From NCBI RefSeq assembly GCF_019430885.1, contig NZ_JAHYBZ010000009.1, positions 1 to 64,000 of the forward strand: a stretch of 64,000 nt of DNA, read 5' to 3'. Below, piece after piece: positions 8,165 to 15,097 of this stretch (positions are counted from its first letter, which is position 1; each line of letters starts with the position of its first letter). Under the pieces are notes generated by a model. That model did no database searches. It saw only the letters and a program-made list of their open reading frames with translations, and was not told the DNA's origin. This DNA is from Roseomonas alba. Its GTDB lineage: Bacteria > Pseudomonadota > Alphaproteobacteria > Acetobacterales > Acetobacteraceae. The position numbers and the translations under genes are program-made.

Positions 8165-8467
8165 TTAGGGGTCGCGATGCCCTGGCGCCGGCCGCGCCGC
8201 CTTGATCCAGGGCGGCAGTCGCTGATGGTCGAGCCACAGATCCACCAGGTAGGGGATCGTCCCGGCCGCCCCGAATGAATGGCCGTGCAGCGGGCATCCC
8301 GGCAGCAGCAGCCGGCAGATGTAGCCACCCGGCTGGCAGTCGATGACCGCGCCGCGGTGCTCATAGCTCGGGCCGCCGAGAGGGCCGACGGGCTTCGTGG
8401 GCGTCGGCTCCGGCCGGCGGGACAGATCGACCGTGGCCGGCAAAGGCAGTTCCGCGCTGCTCGTCAT
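8165..8467 (-). CDS. Hypothetical 100-residue protein coupled to SRAP gene
   Basis: I do not recognise this protein. It has a Pro-rich N-terminus (EPTPTKPVGPLGGP) and a central Cys-rich region (CQPGGYICRLLLPGCPLHGH) with three Cys and two His that could bind metal. Its ATG overlaps the SRAP gene stop (ATGA), so it is translated from the same message. It ends just before the lysis-operon terminator. Reality as a gene is supported by the overlap, not by homology. Confidence 0.5.
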   Translation of the reverse strand: MTSSAELPLPATVDLSRRPEPTPTKPVGPLGGPSYEHRGAVIDCQPGGYICRLLLPGCPLHGHSFGAAGTIPYLVDLWLDHQRLPPWIKAARPAPGHRDP

Positions 8468-9120
8468 GCCCCGTCCCGCTTCTCGCCCCGGGCCACGATC
8501 ACCAGCGATTCATCCGGCAGAGGACGCTGCAGCGCCTTCGCCTCGGCCCAGGGTGCTGTCATCCACGTCTCGCGCTCATGCTCCTCGGTCAGGATCACCG
8601 GCATCGCCTTGGGGTGGATCGCGCCGACCTCGCGGTTCGGCTCGCAGGTCAGGAAGGCGAACAGGTCGGTCGTCACCTCGCCCTCCTTCACCTTCCGCAC
8701 CGATGTCCATTGCGGCACCCAGATCCCGGCGAAGAAGGCGAGCGGCCGGTCCTCCGCCAGCGCGAACCATGCCGGCGGGCGCTTGCCATCGGGCCGTGGC
8801 TCGGGCTCGCTGAAGCTGGTGAACGGGACCAGGCAGCGGTGCTCGACCCCCAGCCAGCGGCGCCAGTGCGGGGACGCGGTGTTCCGGACGTTGGTGACCC
8901 CAGGGTCCGTTGTGCGCCCCTTCAGCGCGAAGGCCGGGGAGGGCAGCCCCCAGCGCGCCATGGCGAGCTCGCGCCCCTCCGGCATGTTGCGCACGATCGG
9001 CGCGGCATAGTCGGGGAAGACGCCGGGGATGGCCGGCAGGTTGCCGGTGCTGTCCCGCAGCGCCATCGAAAGCTGGCGGATGGCCTGCTGGTTCGACACG
9101 ATTGAGTAGAGGTTGCACAT
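8464..9120 (-). CDS. SOS response-associated peptidase (SRAP, HMCES/YedK family)
   Basis: 218 residues starting at MCNLYS; the ATG at 9120 has GGGAGGA upstream, and initiator Met must be removed to free Cys2. Family residues are visible: Cys2 (forms a thiazolidine with abasic DNA), Asn77 in TNVRNT, Glu105 in TSFSEPE, and His169 in GAIHPKAMPVIL. Members protect abasic sites in single-stranded DNA by crosslinking to them. Presence in a prophage flank suggests protection of replicating phage or damaged DNA. It leads a two-gene unit with the downstream hypothetical. Confidence 0.9.
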   Translation of the reverse strand: MCNLYSIVSNQQAIRQLSMALRDSTGNLPAIPGVFPDYAAPIVRNMPEGRELAMARWGLPSPAFALKGRTTDPGVTNVRNTASPHWRRWLGVEHRCLVPFTSFSEPEPRPDGKRPPAWFALAEDRPLAFFAGIWVPQWTSVRKVKEGEVTTDLFAFLTCEPNREVGAIHPKAMPVILTEEHERETWMTAPWAEAKALQRPLPDESLVIVARGEKRDGA

Positions 9121-9194
9121 GCCGTCCTCCCGAATCCGCGCAGCGCAACTTACTGCTGGCGAGTGGTTACGCCCTGGTGGCGCTTTGCTGAACG

Positions 9195-9440
9195 TCAGGA
9201 TGATCGGTTCGGCGGCTCGCCACACCGTCCCGGCGTCGGACCAGGCTCATGGCGCCGGCGGAAGATCAGGAAATTCGAGCGTAGGAGCTGCTCCGTAACA
9301 CTGCGCGCCAGGATCTTGGCATCGACGCGTGTCCCCTTGGCCAGGGGCTTACCCGAGCTGCCGAACCGAAGCGCGTAATGGATCGCCTCCTCGATGTCAG
9401 CCGGGTTCGCGGGGGTGAGATGGTCGTCCATGGCCCCCAT
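9195..9440 (-). CDS. Hypothetical small protein upstream of SRAP
   Basis: 81 residues if read from ATG 9440, which follows GGGGA; a TTG at 9464 is an alternative. The core is soluble and helical (ANPADIEEAIHYALRFG) and reads like a conserved phage-flank hypothetical (GKPLAKGTRVDAKILARSVTEQLLRS). The C-terminus is basic and Pro-rich. Same orientation as the SRAP gene. I cannot assign a function. Confidence 0.5.
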   Translation of the reverse strand: MGAMDDHLTPANPADIEEAIHYALRFGSSGKPLAKGTRVDAKILARSVTEQLLRSNFLIFRRRHEPGPTPGRCGEPPNRSS

Positions 9441-9525
9441 TTGATTCCCCAGCCGGGAGAACAACGCAAGAACATCATTTGCGCCGAGGGGGTGAGGTGA
9501 GGCCGATTCGGTCGGCAGAGCGGCG

Positions 9526-9921
9526 CTAGGCCGCTTCCATCATCCGCTTCGTCGCCACCAGAATCATGCCGGACCGCGTCAGGCCCTGGCTCTCGGCGAA
9601 AGTGTCGATCGCCTTCAGCGTGTCCTCCGGCAGCGTGATGTTCACCCGCACGGCCTTCACCGCCTTGGCCGGGCCCGGTACCAGCAGCGCAACGGCATCG
9701 CGGTTCTCTCGCTCCGCCATCACCGCAGTGAGGCTGCTCGGCTCCGGGATCGCTTCACCGTCGGCGACCATGCCCTCGATATGAAGGGCGAGAGCCTCGG
9801 TTGCCATTGCTCGCGCCTCATCGAGGGTGGCGCCGGCAGTGACGCAACCCGGGAAGTCCGGAAACGAGACGCCGAAATCGCTGTCGGCGTCCTTGTGGAT
9901 CAGGGCGATGTACTCAGCCAT
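9526..9921 (-). CDS. hicB: HicB-type antitoxin
   Basis: 131 residues. The N-terminal ~65 residues are the HicB partial RNase-H-like fold (DFGVSFPDFPGCVTAGATLDEA), which binds and blocks HicA. The C-terminal part (~92-131, VRVNITLPEDTLKAIDTFAE) looks like a ribbon-helix-helix DNA-binding domain for autoregulation. It lies 3 nt downstream of hicA in the common toxin-first order. Both sit at the inner edge of the prophage junction. Confidence 0.88.
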   Translation of the reverse strand: MAEYIALIHKDADSDFGVSFPDFPGCVTAGATLDEARAMATEALALHIEGMVADGEAIPEPSSLTAVMAERENRDAVALLVPGPAKAVKAVRVNITLPEDTLKAIDTFAESQGLTRSGMILVATKRMMEAA

Positions 9922-9924
9922 CGG

Positions 9925-10113
9925 TCAACTCAGCCTCATGCCGGCTTGTTTCTCAATGCTCCGGAGCGTGCCGACCGGCAGATCGCGCTTCGGATGCGGG
10001 ACGGTCACGCGGCCCGGCTTGGTGGGGTGCTTGAACTGGCAGTGGCTGCCCTTCTGGGCCACCTGCTCCCACCCGTCGGCCTTAAGAGCCGCTATGACTG
10101 CCCTGCTGTCCAT
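9925..10113 (-). CDS. hicA: HicA-type mRNA interferase toxin
   Basis: 62 residues, a typical HicA length. Visible are the dsRBD-like fold with GSHCQFKHP (catalytic-type His ~24) and VTVPHPKRDLPVGTLRSIEKQAG. The ATG at 10113 is preferred to the longer upstream reading. It has no Shine-Dalgarno sequence and sits at the predicted transcription start, so the message may be leaderless. HicA cleaves mRNA; HicB neutralises it. Confidence 0.88.
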   Translation of the reverse strand: MDSRAVIAALKADGWEQVAQKGSHCQFKHPTKPGRVTVPHPKRDLPVGTLRSIEKQAGMRLS

Positions 10114-10120
10114 GTGCGCA

Positions 10121-10149
10121 TTTATACACACTATCGCGCATGCAGGCAA
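10121..10149 (-). promoter_or_regulatory. hicAB promoter
   Basis: On the minus strand, TTGCCT (-35, 10149-10144), a 17-bp spacer and TATAAA (-10, 10126-10121). A start 6-7 nt downstream falls at about 10114, one base before the hicA ATG at 10113. Confidence 0.65.
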
Positions 10150-10157
10150 CAGAAATT

Positions 10158-10175
10158 GTGTGTTTAGATACACAC
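10158..10175. promoter_or_regulatory. Palindromic operator upstream of hicAB
   Basis: Inverted repeat GTGTGT-N6-ACACAC just upstream of the hicAB -35 box. A single half-site (TACACAC, 10125-10131) overlaps the -10 region. Likely bound by the ribbon-helix-helix domain of HicB for autoregulation (inference). Confidence 0.5.
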
Positions 10176-10221
10176 TTTTGTGCTGCGGAGGGGTGCCATG
10201 GGCTGGAACGAAGTTAGAACG

Positions 10222-10245
10222 CCTTTGCCAGCCCGCCGGCAAAGG
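10222..10245. repeat. Inverted repeat (stem-loop)
   Basis: Perfect 8-bp inverted repeat CCTTTGCC / GGCAAAGG around an 8-nt loop, between hicA and the tRNA-Gly remnant. It could end transcription entering from the tRNA promoter or be part of an attachment region. No U-run is present. Confidence 0.35.
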
Positions 10246-10302
10246 TCGAAATCCACGCCGAATTTTTGACAGTGGAGGCCGCAGAAAACCGCGATCCCGG
10301 GT

Positions 10303-10325
10303 TTCTACCTCTGAACTACGCCCGC
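10303..10325 (-). pseudogene. Truncated tRNA-Gly (5' ~23 nt only), candidate prophage attachment scar
   Basis: On the minus strand from 10325 the sequence GCGGGCG-TA-GTTC-AGAGGTA-GAA is what I expect for the acceptor strand, positions 8-9 and D-arm of a bacterial tRNA-Gly. After the second half of the D-stem the match ends: the next bases form no anticodon stem, and no T-arm or CGCCCGC acceptor strand is found in the next 100 nt. A good promoter lies directly upstream (10335-10364). The break coincides with the prophage/core boundary. Function lost as seen here. Confidence 0.5.
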
Positions 10326-10334
10326 AGCCGCCCT

Positions 10335-10364
10335 TCTATAGGCATGCCCGCCCGCGTCGGGCAA
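10335..10364 (-). promoter_or_regulatory. Promoter of the tRNA-Gly remnant
   Basis: Minus-strand TTGCCC (10364-10359), an 18-bp spacer and TATAGA (10340-10335), placing transcription start about 3 nt upstream of the mature tRNA 5' end at 10325. Confidence 0.5.
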
Positions 10365-10422
10365 GATGGCCGCTTGACCCTTCGCCCCGCACGGGCGTAA
10401 CCACCCCCTTGGCGGTGACGCC

Positions 10423-10509
10423 CCTCGCGATTTGTCCGGCCAGCTTGCGGCGAGGTCCCTTCCGGGGCGTGTCCTTCGGGACGCGGAAAACAAGCGCGCT
10501 AAACGGCCG
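10423..10509 (+). promoter_or_regulatory. SAM-II riboswitch upstream of metZ
   Basis: SAM-II architecture can be drawn directly. P1 pairs CCTCGC (10423-10428) with GCGAGG (10450-10455). The conserved GATTTG follows P1 (10429-10434). CGGCC (10437-10441) forms the pseudoknot helix with GGCCG (10505-10509). TTGC (10445-10448) and the hallmark GCTAAA (10498-10503) are in place. The loop between P1 and GCTAAA is longer than in compact SAM-II RNAs and contains an extra UUCG-capped hairpin (10469-10486). SAM binding would lower metZ expression. A possible TTGACC -35 box lies at 10374, with only a poor -10. Confidence 0.85.
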
Positions 10510-10510
10510 T

Positions 10511-10529
10511 GCGGATGCCCCGCATCCGC
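10511..10529 (+). other. Perfect hairpin in the metZ leader
   Basis: GCGGATGC, loop CCC, GCATCCGC: an 8-bp perfect stem one base after the SAM-II pseudoknot strand and ~48 nt before the metZ ATG. No U-run follows, so it is more likely an expression-platform or stability element than a terminator. Confidence 0.4.
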
Positions 10530-10577
10530 CGCCCGTGAAGGGGCCGGACGTCGCCGTTGACGTGAAGGTGCCGCCCC

Positions 10578-11798
10578 ATGGCCAAGTCGCCCCCGAACCG
10601 CCCGTTCCGCCCGGCCACCCAGCTCGTGCGCGGCGGGCTGATGCGCTCGGGCTTCGACGAGACCGGCGAGGCGCTCTTCCTCACTTCCGGCTTCGTCTAT
10701 GACAGCGCCGCCCAGGCCGAGGCGACCTTCGCCGGCACCGAGCAGCACTACCAGTATTCCCGCTTCGGCAACCCGACCGTCGCCATGCTGGAAGGCCGCA
10801 TCGCCGCGCTGGAAGGGGCCGAGGCCTGCCGCGTCACCGCCACCGGCATGGCCGCCGTGCATGCCGCGCTGCTGTCGCACCTCAAGACCGGCGATCGTGT
10901 CGTCGCGTCCCGTGCGCTGTTCGGGTCCTGCCACTGGATCGTCTCGACCCTGCTGCCGCGCTACGGCATCGCGACGGAATTCGTGGACGGCGCCGACCTC
11001 GACCAGTGGGCGGCCGCGCTGTCGCGCCCGGCGAGCCTGGTGCTGCTCGAAACCCCGTCCAACCCGATGCTGGAGATCGTGGACCTGCGCGCGGTCAGCG
11101 AACTCGCCCATCGCGCCGGCGCGATCGTGGTGGTGGACAACGTCTTCGCCACGCCGCTGCTGCAGAAGCCGATGCAGTTCGGCGCGGACGTCGTCGTCTA
11201 TTCCGCGACCAAGCATTTCGACGGCCAGGGCCGCGTGCTCGGTGGCGCCGTGCTCGGCCCCAAGAAGTGGGTCGAGGACACGCTGCAGCCCTTCATCCGC
11301 AACACCGGCCCGTCCATCAGCGCCTTCAACGCCTGGGTCATCCTGAAGGGGCTGGAGACCCTGCACCTGCGCGTGCCCGCCATGTGCCGCAACGCGGCCG
11401 CGGTCGCCGACATGCTGGCCGAACGCGCCGAGATCGCCCGCGTCCTCTACCCCTTCCGCGCCGACCATCCGCAGCAGAAGCTCGCCCAGGCGCAGATGTC
11501 CGCCGGCGGCACGCTCGTCACCTTCGACCTCAAGGGCGGGAAGGAGGCGTGCTTCCGCTTCATGGACGCGCTGCGGCTGATCGACATCTCGAACAACCTC
11601 GGCGATTCCAAGTCGCTCGCAACGCACCCCGCGACCACCACGCATATGCGCGTGGGCGCCGAGGAACGCGCGCGGCTCGGCATCACCGATGGCACGGTGC
11701 GCCTGTCGGTCGGCCTCGAGGATGTCGAGGACATCATCGACGACCTGGCCGAAGCCCTCGACGCGGCCGCCGCCCCGGCGGCCCGCGCAGCGGAGTAG
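10578..11798 (+). CDS. metZ: O-succinylhomoserine sulfhydrylase
   Basis: 406 residues, a Cys/Met-metabolism PLP enzyme that makes homocysteine from O-succinylhomoserine and sulfide. Visible are YSRFGNPT (PLP phosphate-binding region), ATGMAAVHAA, VVDNVFATP, and the Schiff-base Lys in YSATKHFDGQG (~residue 211). The C-terminal THPATTTH and RLSVGLED are typical of the MetZ/MetB group. FDETGEALFLTSGFVYD near the N-terminus favours MetZ over MetB. Preceded by a SAM-II riboswitch, so probably repressed when SAM is abundant. First core gene right of the prophage. Confidence 0.93.
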   Translation: MAKSPPNRPFRPATQLVRGGLMRSGFDETGEALFLTSGFVYDSAAQAEATFAGTEQHYQYSRFGNPTVAMLEGRIAALEGAEACRVTATGMAAVHAALLSHLKTGDRVVASRALFGSCHWIVSTLLPRYGIATEFVDGADLDQWAAALSRPASLVLLETPSNPMLEIVDLRAVSELAHRAGAIVVVDNVFATPLLQKPMQFGADVVVYSATKHFDGQGRVLGGAVLGPKKWVEDTLQPFIRNTGPSISAFNAWVILKGLETLHLRVPAMCRNAAAVADMLAERAEIARVLYPFRADHPQQKLAQAQMSAGGTLVTFDLKGGKEACFRFMDALRLIDISNNLGDSKSLATHPATTTHMRVGAEERARLGITDGTVRLSVGLEDVEDIIDDLAEALDAAAAPAARAAE

Positions 11799-11802
11799 TC
11801 GC

Positions 11803-12414
11803 ATGGCAGTCGACACCTGGCTGGCCTTCCTCGCCGCGACCGCGGTGATGCTGGCGATCCCCGGCCCCACCATCCTGCTGGTGATCGGCCAATCGCTCGG
11901 TGCCGGGCGCCGCGCGGCGCTGCCGCTGGTCGCCGGCGTCGCGCTCGGTGACCTCACGGCCATGACGCTGTCATTGGCCGGGCTGGGGGCGCTGATGGCG
12001 GCCTCGGCGGCGCTGTTCACGGTGCTGAAGTTCGCCGGCGCGGCCTATCTGGTGTGGCTCGGCGTGAAGCTGTGGCGCGCGCCGGTGGAGGAAGGTGCGC
12101 AGCCGCCCGTCTCCGCCCGCCGCGCCTTCCGCGACGCCTATGTCGTGACCGCGCTGAACCCGAAGTCGATCGCCTTCTTTGTCGCCTTCGTGCCGCTCTT
12201 CGTCGATGCCGGCGCGCCCTTCCTGGCGCAGGCGGTGGTGCTCGTCGGCAGCTTCGTGACGCTCGCTGCGCTGAACGCGCTGATCTATGCGCTGCTCGCG
12301 GCACGGCTGTCGGGCGCGGTGCGACGGCCGTCGGTGCGGCGCGCCTTCAACCGCGGCGGCGGCACCGTGCTGATCGGGGCCGGGATCGCCACGGCGGCGA
12401 TGCGTCGCGCGTAA
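11803..12414 (+). CDS. LysE/RhtB family amino-acid exporter
   Basis: 203 residues with about six hydrophobic segments. The family signature PGPTILLVIGQSLGAGRR lies near residue 20, and ALNPKSIAFFVAFVPLFV near 117 is the second conserved block. It starts 4 nt after the metZ stop, so it is probably in the metZ operon and may export a methionine-pathway amino acid or a related compound. Substrate not deducible. Confidence 0.85.
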   Translation: MAVDTWLAFLAATAVMLAIPGPTILLVIGQSLGAGRRAALPLVAGVALGDLTAMTLSLAGLGALMAASAALFTVLKFAGAAYLVWLGVKLWRAPVEEGAQPPVSARRAFRDAYVVTALNPKSIAFFVAFVPLFVDAGAPFLAQAVVLVGSFVTLAALNALIYALLAARLSGAVRRPSVRRAFNRGGGTVLIGAGIATAAMRRA

Positions 12415-12429
12415 GTCGAGGTTGAGATC

Positions 12430-12480
12430 GGAGGGGCTCTGCCCCTCCGAACCACCCCGCCAGGGGATTGGATCCCCTGG
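12430..12480 (+). repeat. Palindromic repeat family, copy A (5' part)
   Basis: Two adjacent perfect hairpins: GGAGGGGC-TCT-GCCCCTCC (12430-12448) and CCAGGGGAT-TGG-ATCCCCTGG (12460-12480), joined by GAACCACCCCG. The same GGAGGGG..CCCCTCC-AACC.CCCCGCC block recurs at 17295, 29934 and 35337. Lies after the LysE stop and may act as a terminator. Confidence 0.7.
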
Positions 12481-12514
12481 ACCGCAATCTGTTGGTGCTC
12501 GGCGGAGCAGTCAC

Positions 12515-12690
12515 GTTGCGCCCCCCAAAGCGCGCTTGGTGCGCAAGTGCGGGTCGCAGCTTTTCATTCTGGCAGCGATGCCCGGCGCCTGAGTGATGTT
12601 TACAAAGGCCTTCCGGCCCTTGCTGGGGCGCGAAGCACGGCTTCGCGGTGAGGGGAGGGACAAAAGGCCCCTCTCCGACGCGACAGTCCC
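12515..12690 (-). repeat. Palindromic repeat family, copy A' (inverted, extended)
   Basis: Read on the minus strand this contains GAGAGGGGCC..., then GGAAGGCCTTTGTAAAC, GGCGCCGGGCATCGCTG and GACCCGCACTTGCGCACCAAG. It aligns by eye with copy C at 29934-30060. Together A and A' fill the 12,415-12,732 gap; I see no protein gene there. A 72-codon minus-strand reading frame is part of the repeat. Confidence 0.6.
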
Positions 12691-12732
12691 GTCTTCGCGC
12701 TTGCCGGTCCGCGCCCCTTCAATGGCCAACCG

Positions 12733-13899
12733 TCACGGCCGTGCCCGCCTGCGGCCCTCCCAGAACCCTGCCAGCAGCAGGATCCCTGTGGTGATCCAGC
12801 ACAGAGCGAGCAGGTCCATCCCTCCGCCCAAGGGCAGGACGAGCAGCACCGCCACCGCCGCGACGACATGCGACAGCGGCACCACGCCATAGACCACGCG
12901 TTTGTAGATCGCGCTGCCGAGCAGATAGACCACCGGCCCGCCCGTCATGGCGAGGAGCTGCGCCATCCCCGGCACATCATGCGGATGCGCCATCGCCAGG
13001 TCGTTGCCCACCGCCGTCGCGATGATGCCCGCGAGCAGGATGGCGTGGACGTAGTGCAGATACGCCCCCAGCCGCCCCGGATCGTCGGAGCGGGTGATGA
13101 CCTCGGTCGCGTCGCGGCTCGATGTGCCGAAATAGAGCCACCACATGGCGATGGTCCCGAAGAACGTCGCCAGCATCGCCGACAGCAATGCGCCGTCCCA
13201 GACCTCGGCGCGCGACAAATTCGCCCCGGTGGCGAGCAGCGTCTCCCCCAGCGCCACAATGACGAAAAGCCCGCAGCGCTCGACCAGATGCCCGCCCTCG
13301 ATGGTCCAGTCGCTGGTGCGCGACCGGCCGAGCCACGGCAGCGGAAAGCCGAACATCGGCGAGACATATTCGCAGGCCACCGCAATCGCCCAGAATGCGA
13401 TGCGCGCCCAATGCTCCACCAAGCCGCCGGCGATCCAGAACACCGCGGCGATCAGCAGCCAGCCGAGAATGCGCCGGTAATTCGCCGCCAGCGGATGATC
13501 CGGCCCCAGCTCCCACAACACCCAGGCGCTGCGCCCCACCTGCATGCCGGAATAGGCGAGGGCGAAGACCAGCCCCCGATCCCCGAAGGCCCCCGGAATG
13601 GCGGCGGACATGACCAGCGCGACGAGCATGGTCGCGAAAAGCAGGCCGCGGATGCGCGGGTGCTCCGGGTCGAACCAGTTCGTGACCCAGCCGGTGTATT
13701 GCCAGCCGAGCCAGACCGCGAACCACAGGACCAGCGTCTCGGTCAGCCCGGTGATGCTCAGATGGTGCAGCAGCCCGTGGCTGAGCTGCGTCACCGCGAA
13801 GACATAGACCAGGTCGAAGAACAGTTCCTCGAAGGTCACGCGGGCGTGGTGGCCGTTGCTGTGGCGCAGCGGCGGGCGGCGCGCGGAGGCCGAGCTCAT
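12733..13899 (-). CDS. Low temperature requirement protein A (LtrA) family membrane protein
   Basis: 388 residues. The hallmark N-terminal block HARVTFEELFFDLVYVFAVTQLSH (~18-41) and the conserved ERCGLFVIVALGETLL (~215) identify the LtrA family. About ten to twelve transmembrane helices follow. The role of LtrA proteins is poorly known; the name comes from a Listeria cold-growth phenotype. Start at ATG 13899, overlapping the stop of the small membrane protein upstream (ATGA), so the two are co-translated. Confidence 0.88.
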   Translation of the reverse strand: MSSASARRPPLRHSNGHHARVTFEELFFDLVYVFAVTQLSHGLLHHLSITGLTETLVLWFAVWLGWQYTGWVTNWFDPEHPRIRGLLFATMLVALVMSAAIPGAFGDRGLVFALAYSGMQVGRSAWVLWELGPDHPLAANYRRILGWLLIAAVFWIAGGLVEHWARIAFWAIAVACEYVSPMFGFPLPWLGRSRTSDWTIEGGHLVERCGLFVIVALGETLLATGANLSRAEVWDGALLSAMLATFFGTIAMWWLYFGTSSRDATEVITRSDDPGRLGAYLHYVHAILLAGIIATAVGNDLAMAHPHDVPGMAQLLAMTGGPVVYLLGSAIYKRVVYGVVPLSHVVAAVAVLLVLPLGGGMDLLALCWITTGILLLAGFWEGRRRARP

Positions 13900-14162
13900 C
13901 GCGCCAGCCGCCAGGCGGCAACCACTGCGACAGCCGCCGGCACGGCGAAGACGAGAAGCAGGATCGGCAACTCCTCCCGCACCGTGTAGCCCGCCCGGGT
14001 CACGCCGACCCACAGGTTCACCACCGCCACGATGAACCAGGCCGGCACGAAAGCCCGCGCGGCGAGCCCCATCGCCGCTGTCGATGCCCCCCACAACCAG
14101 CCGAACAGCAGGAACAGGCCCAGCATCACCAGCCCGCCCCCGATCACCATCGCCATATGCAT
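13896..14162 (-). CDS. Small 3-helix membrane protein coupled to LtrA
   Basis: 88 residues, MHMAMVIGGG start; about three hydrophobic segments (residues ~4-27, ~34-50, ~65-85). The GYTVREELPILLLVFAVPAA end is typical of small conserved alphaproteobacterial inner-membrane proteins. Stop overlaps the LtrA start, which argues for a shared role. Function unknown. Confidence 0.7.
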   Translation of the reverse strand: MHMAMVIGGGLVMLGLFLLFGWLWGASTAAMGLAARAFVPAWFIVAVVNLWVGVTRAGYTVREELPILLLVFAVPAAVAVVAAWRLAR

Positions 14163-14188
14163 GCGCGAACCCCTGCCGGATGCCCCCG

Positions 14189-14962
14189 TCACTTCGTCGT
14201 ATAGCCGCCATTCACCAGGATGGTCTGTCCCGTCATCCACCACCCGTCCGAGACGAGGAAGCGGATCCAGGGCACGATGTCCGCGATGTCGGTCAGCCCT
14301 GTCTTGGTGAAGGCCGACAGCGCCGCCGCGCCCTTGTGATAGGCCTGCGCGTCCGGCGCCTCCTGCCCATAGAAGAAGGGCGTATCCATCGGCCCTGGCC
14401 CGATCGCGGTCACCGAGATGCCGCGCGCGCCGAATTCCTTCGCCGCGGCGCGGGTGAAGTGCTCGACCGGCGCCTTGGTGCCGGCATAGCTCGCATAGAA
14501 GGGCGTGAAGGCGCCGAGCAGCGAGGTCACCAGCGTGCAGACCTTGCCGTTGTCGTTCACATGCTTCCCGGCCTCCTTCAGGAAGAAGAAGGCGGACTTC
14601 GCGTTCACCGCGCTCATTGCGTCGTATTCGGCCTCGGTGATGTCGAGCATGGGCTTCTTCAGCACCTTGCCGACCGTGTTCACCGCGATATCCGGCCGGC
14701 CGATGGCGGCGACGGTGTCGGCGAAGAGCTTCTCCATCGCGTCGGCGCGGGTCAGGTCGGCCTGGAAGGCGATGGCCTCGGCCCCGTCGGCCCTCAATAC
14801 GGCGAGCGTCGCCTCCGCATCCGCCTTCGCGGCGGCGCTGTTGTAGTGGATGGCGATGGCCTTCGCGCCATGGGCGGCCAGGTCGCGCGCCAGCAACCCA
14901 CCGAGGTTCTTCGCCCCGCCCGCGATCAGCACGGTCTTCCCTGCAATGCGGTGAACGGCCAT
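14189..14962 (-). CDS. SDR family oxidoreductase
   Basis: 257 residues, Rossmann fold. The glycine-rich motif is AGGAKNLGG (a variant of TGxxxGIG), NTVG replaces NNAG, and the catalytic YASYAGTK (Tyr and Lys) is intact. The C-terminal GQTILVNGG is the usual end of the family. NAD(P)-dependent alcohol/ketone chemistry is expected; the substrate is unknown. ATG 14962 chosen because homologous sequence begins at VHRIAGKTVLI. Divergent from a LysR regulator that may control it. Confidence 0.88.
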   Translation of the reverse strand: MAVHRIAGKTVLIAGGAKNLGGLLARDLAAHGAKAIAIHYNSAAAKADAEATLAVLRADGAEAIAFQADLTRADAMEKLFADTVAAIGRPDIAVNTVGKVLKKPMLDITEAEYDAMSAVNAKSAFFFLKEAGKHVNDNGKVCTLVTSLLGAFTPFYASYAGTKAPVEHFTRAAAKEFGARGISVTAIGPGPMDTPFFYGQEAPDAQAYHKGAAALSAFTKTGLTDIADIVPWIRFLVSDGWWMTGQTILVNGGYTTK

Positions 14963-15097
14963 GGCCAGCGTCCTTCTGTCCTGTGCGGCCGCACCGGCTG
15001 GCCGCGTGTCGAAGCGCAGCATGCCGTCTGGATTTCACGGATAAAGCCGCGCATCCTGGCATCACTCGTCGGAATTGCCGAACAATCGGGGCGCAAC

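Noticed and set aside
1..10300. Gene transfer agent instead of prophage
   Set aside because: Lysis cassette with nested spanins, HicAB and a fibre with esterase fit a prophage; head and integrase genes needed to decide lie outside the window, so GTA is not fully excluded.
10303..10325. Intact tRNA-Gly gene
   Set aside because: No anticodon stem-loop, T-arm or 3' acceptor strand follows; only the 5' part is present.
9827..10702. 291-codon plus-strand frame across hicAB and the metZ leader
   Set aside because: Covers the hicAB genes in antisense, the tRNA stub and the riboswitch; no protein features.
12511..12729. 72-codon minus-strand frame (contains KGRKAFVN)
   Set aside because: Part of the intergenic repeat; similar peptide readings appear in other copies because the DNA is repeated, not because it codes.
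14084..15097. Long upstream extension of the LysR frame
   Set aside because: It is antisense to the SDR gene and not LysR-like; the regulator begins near 15098.
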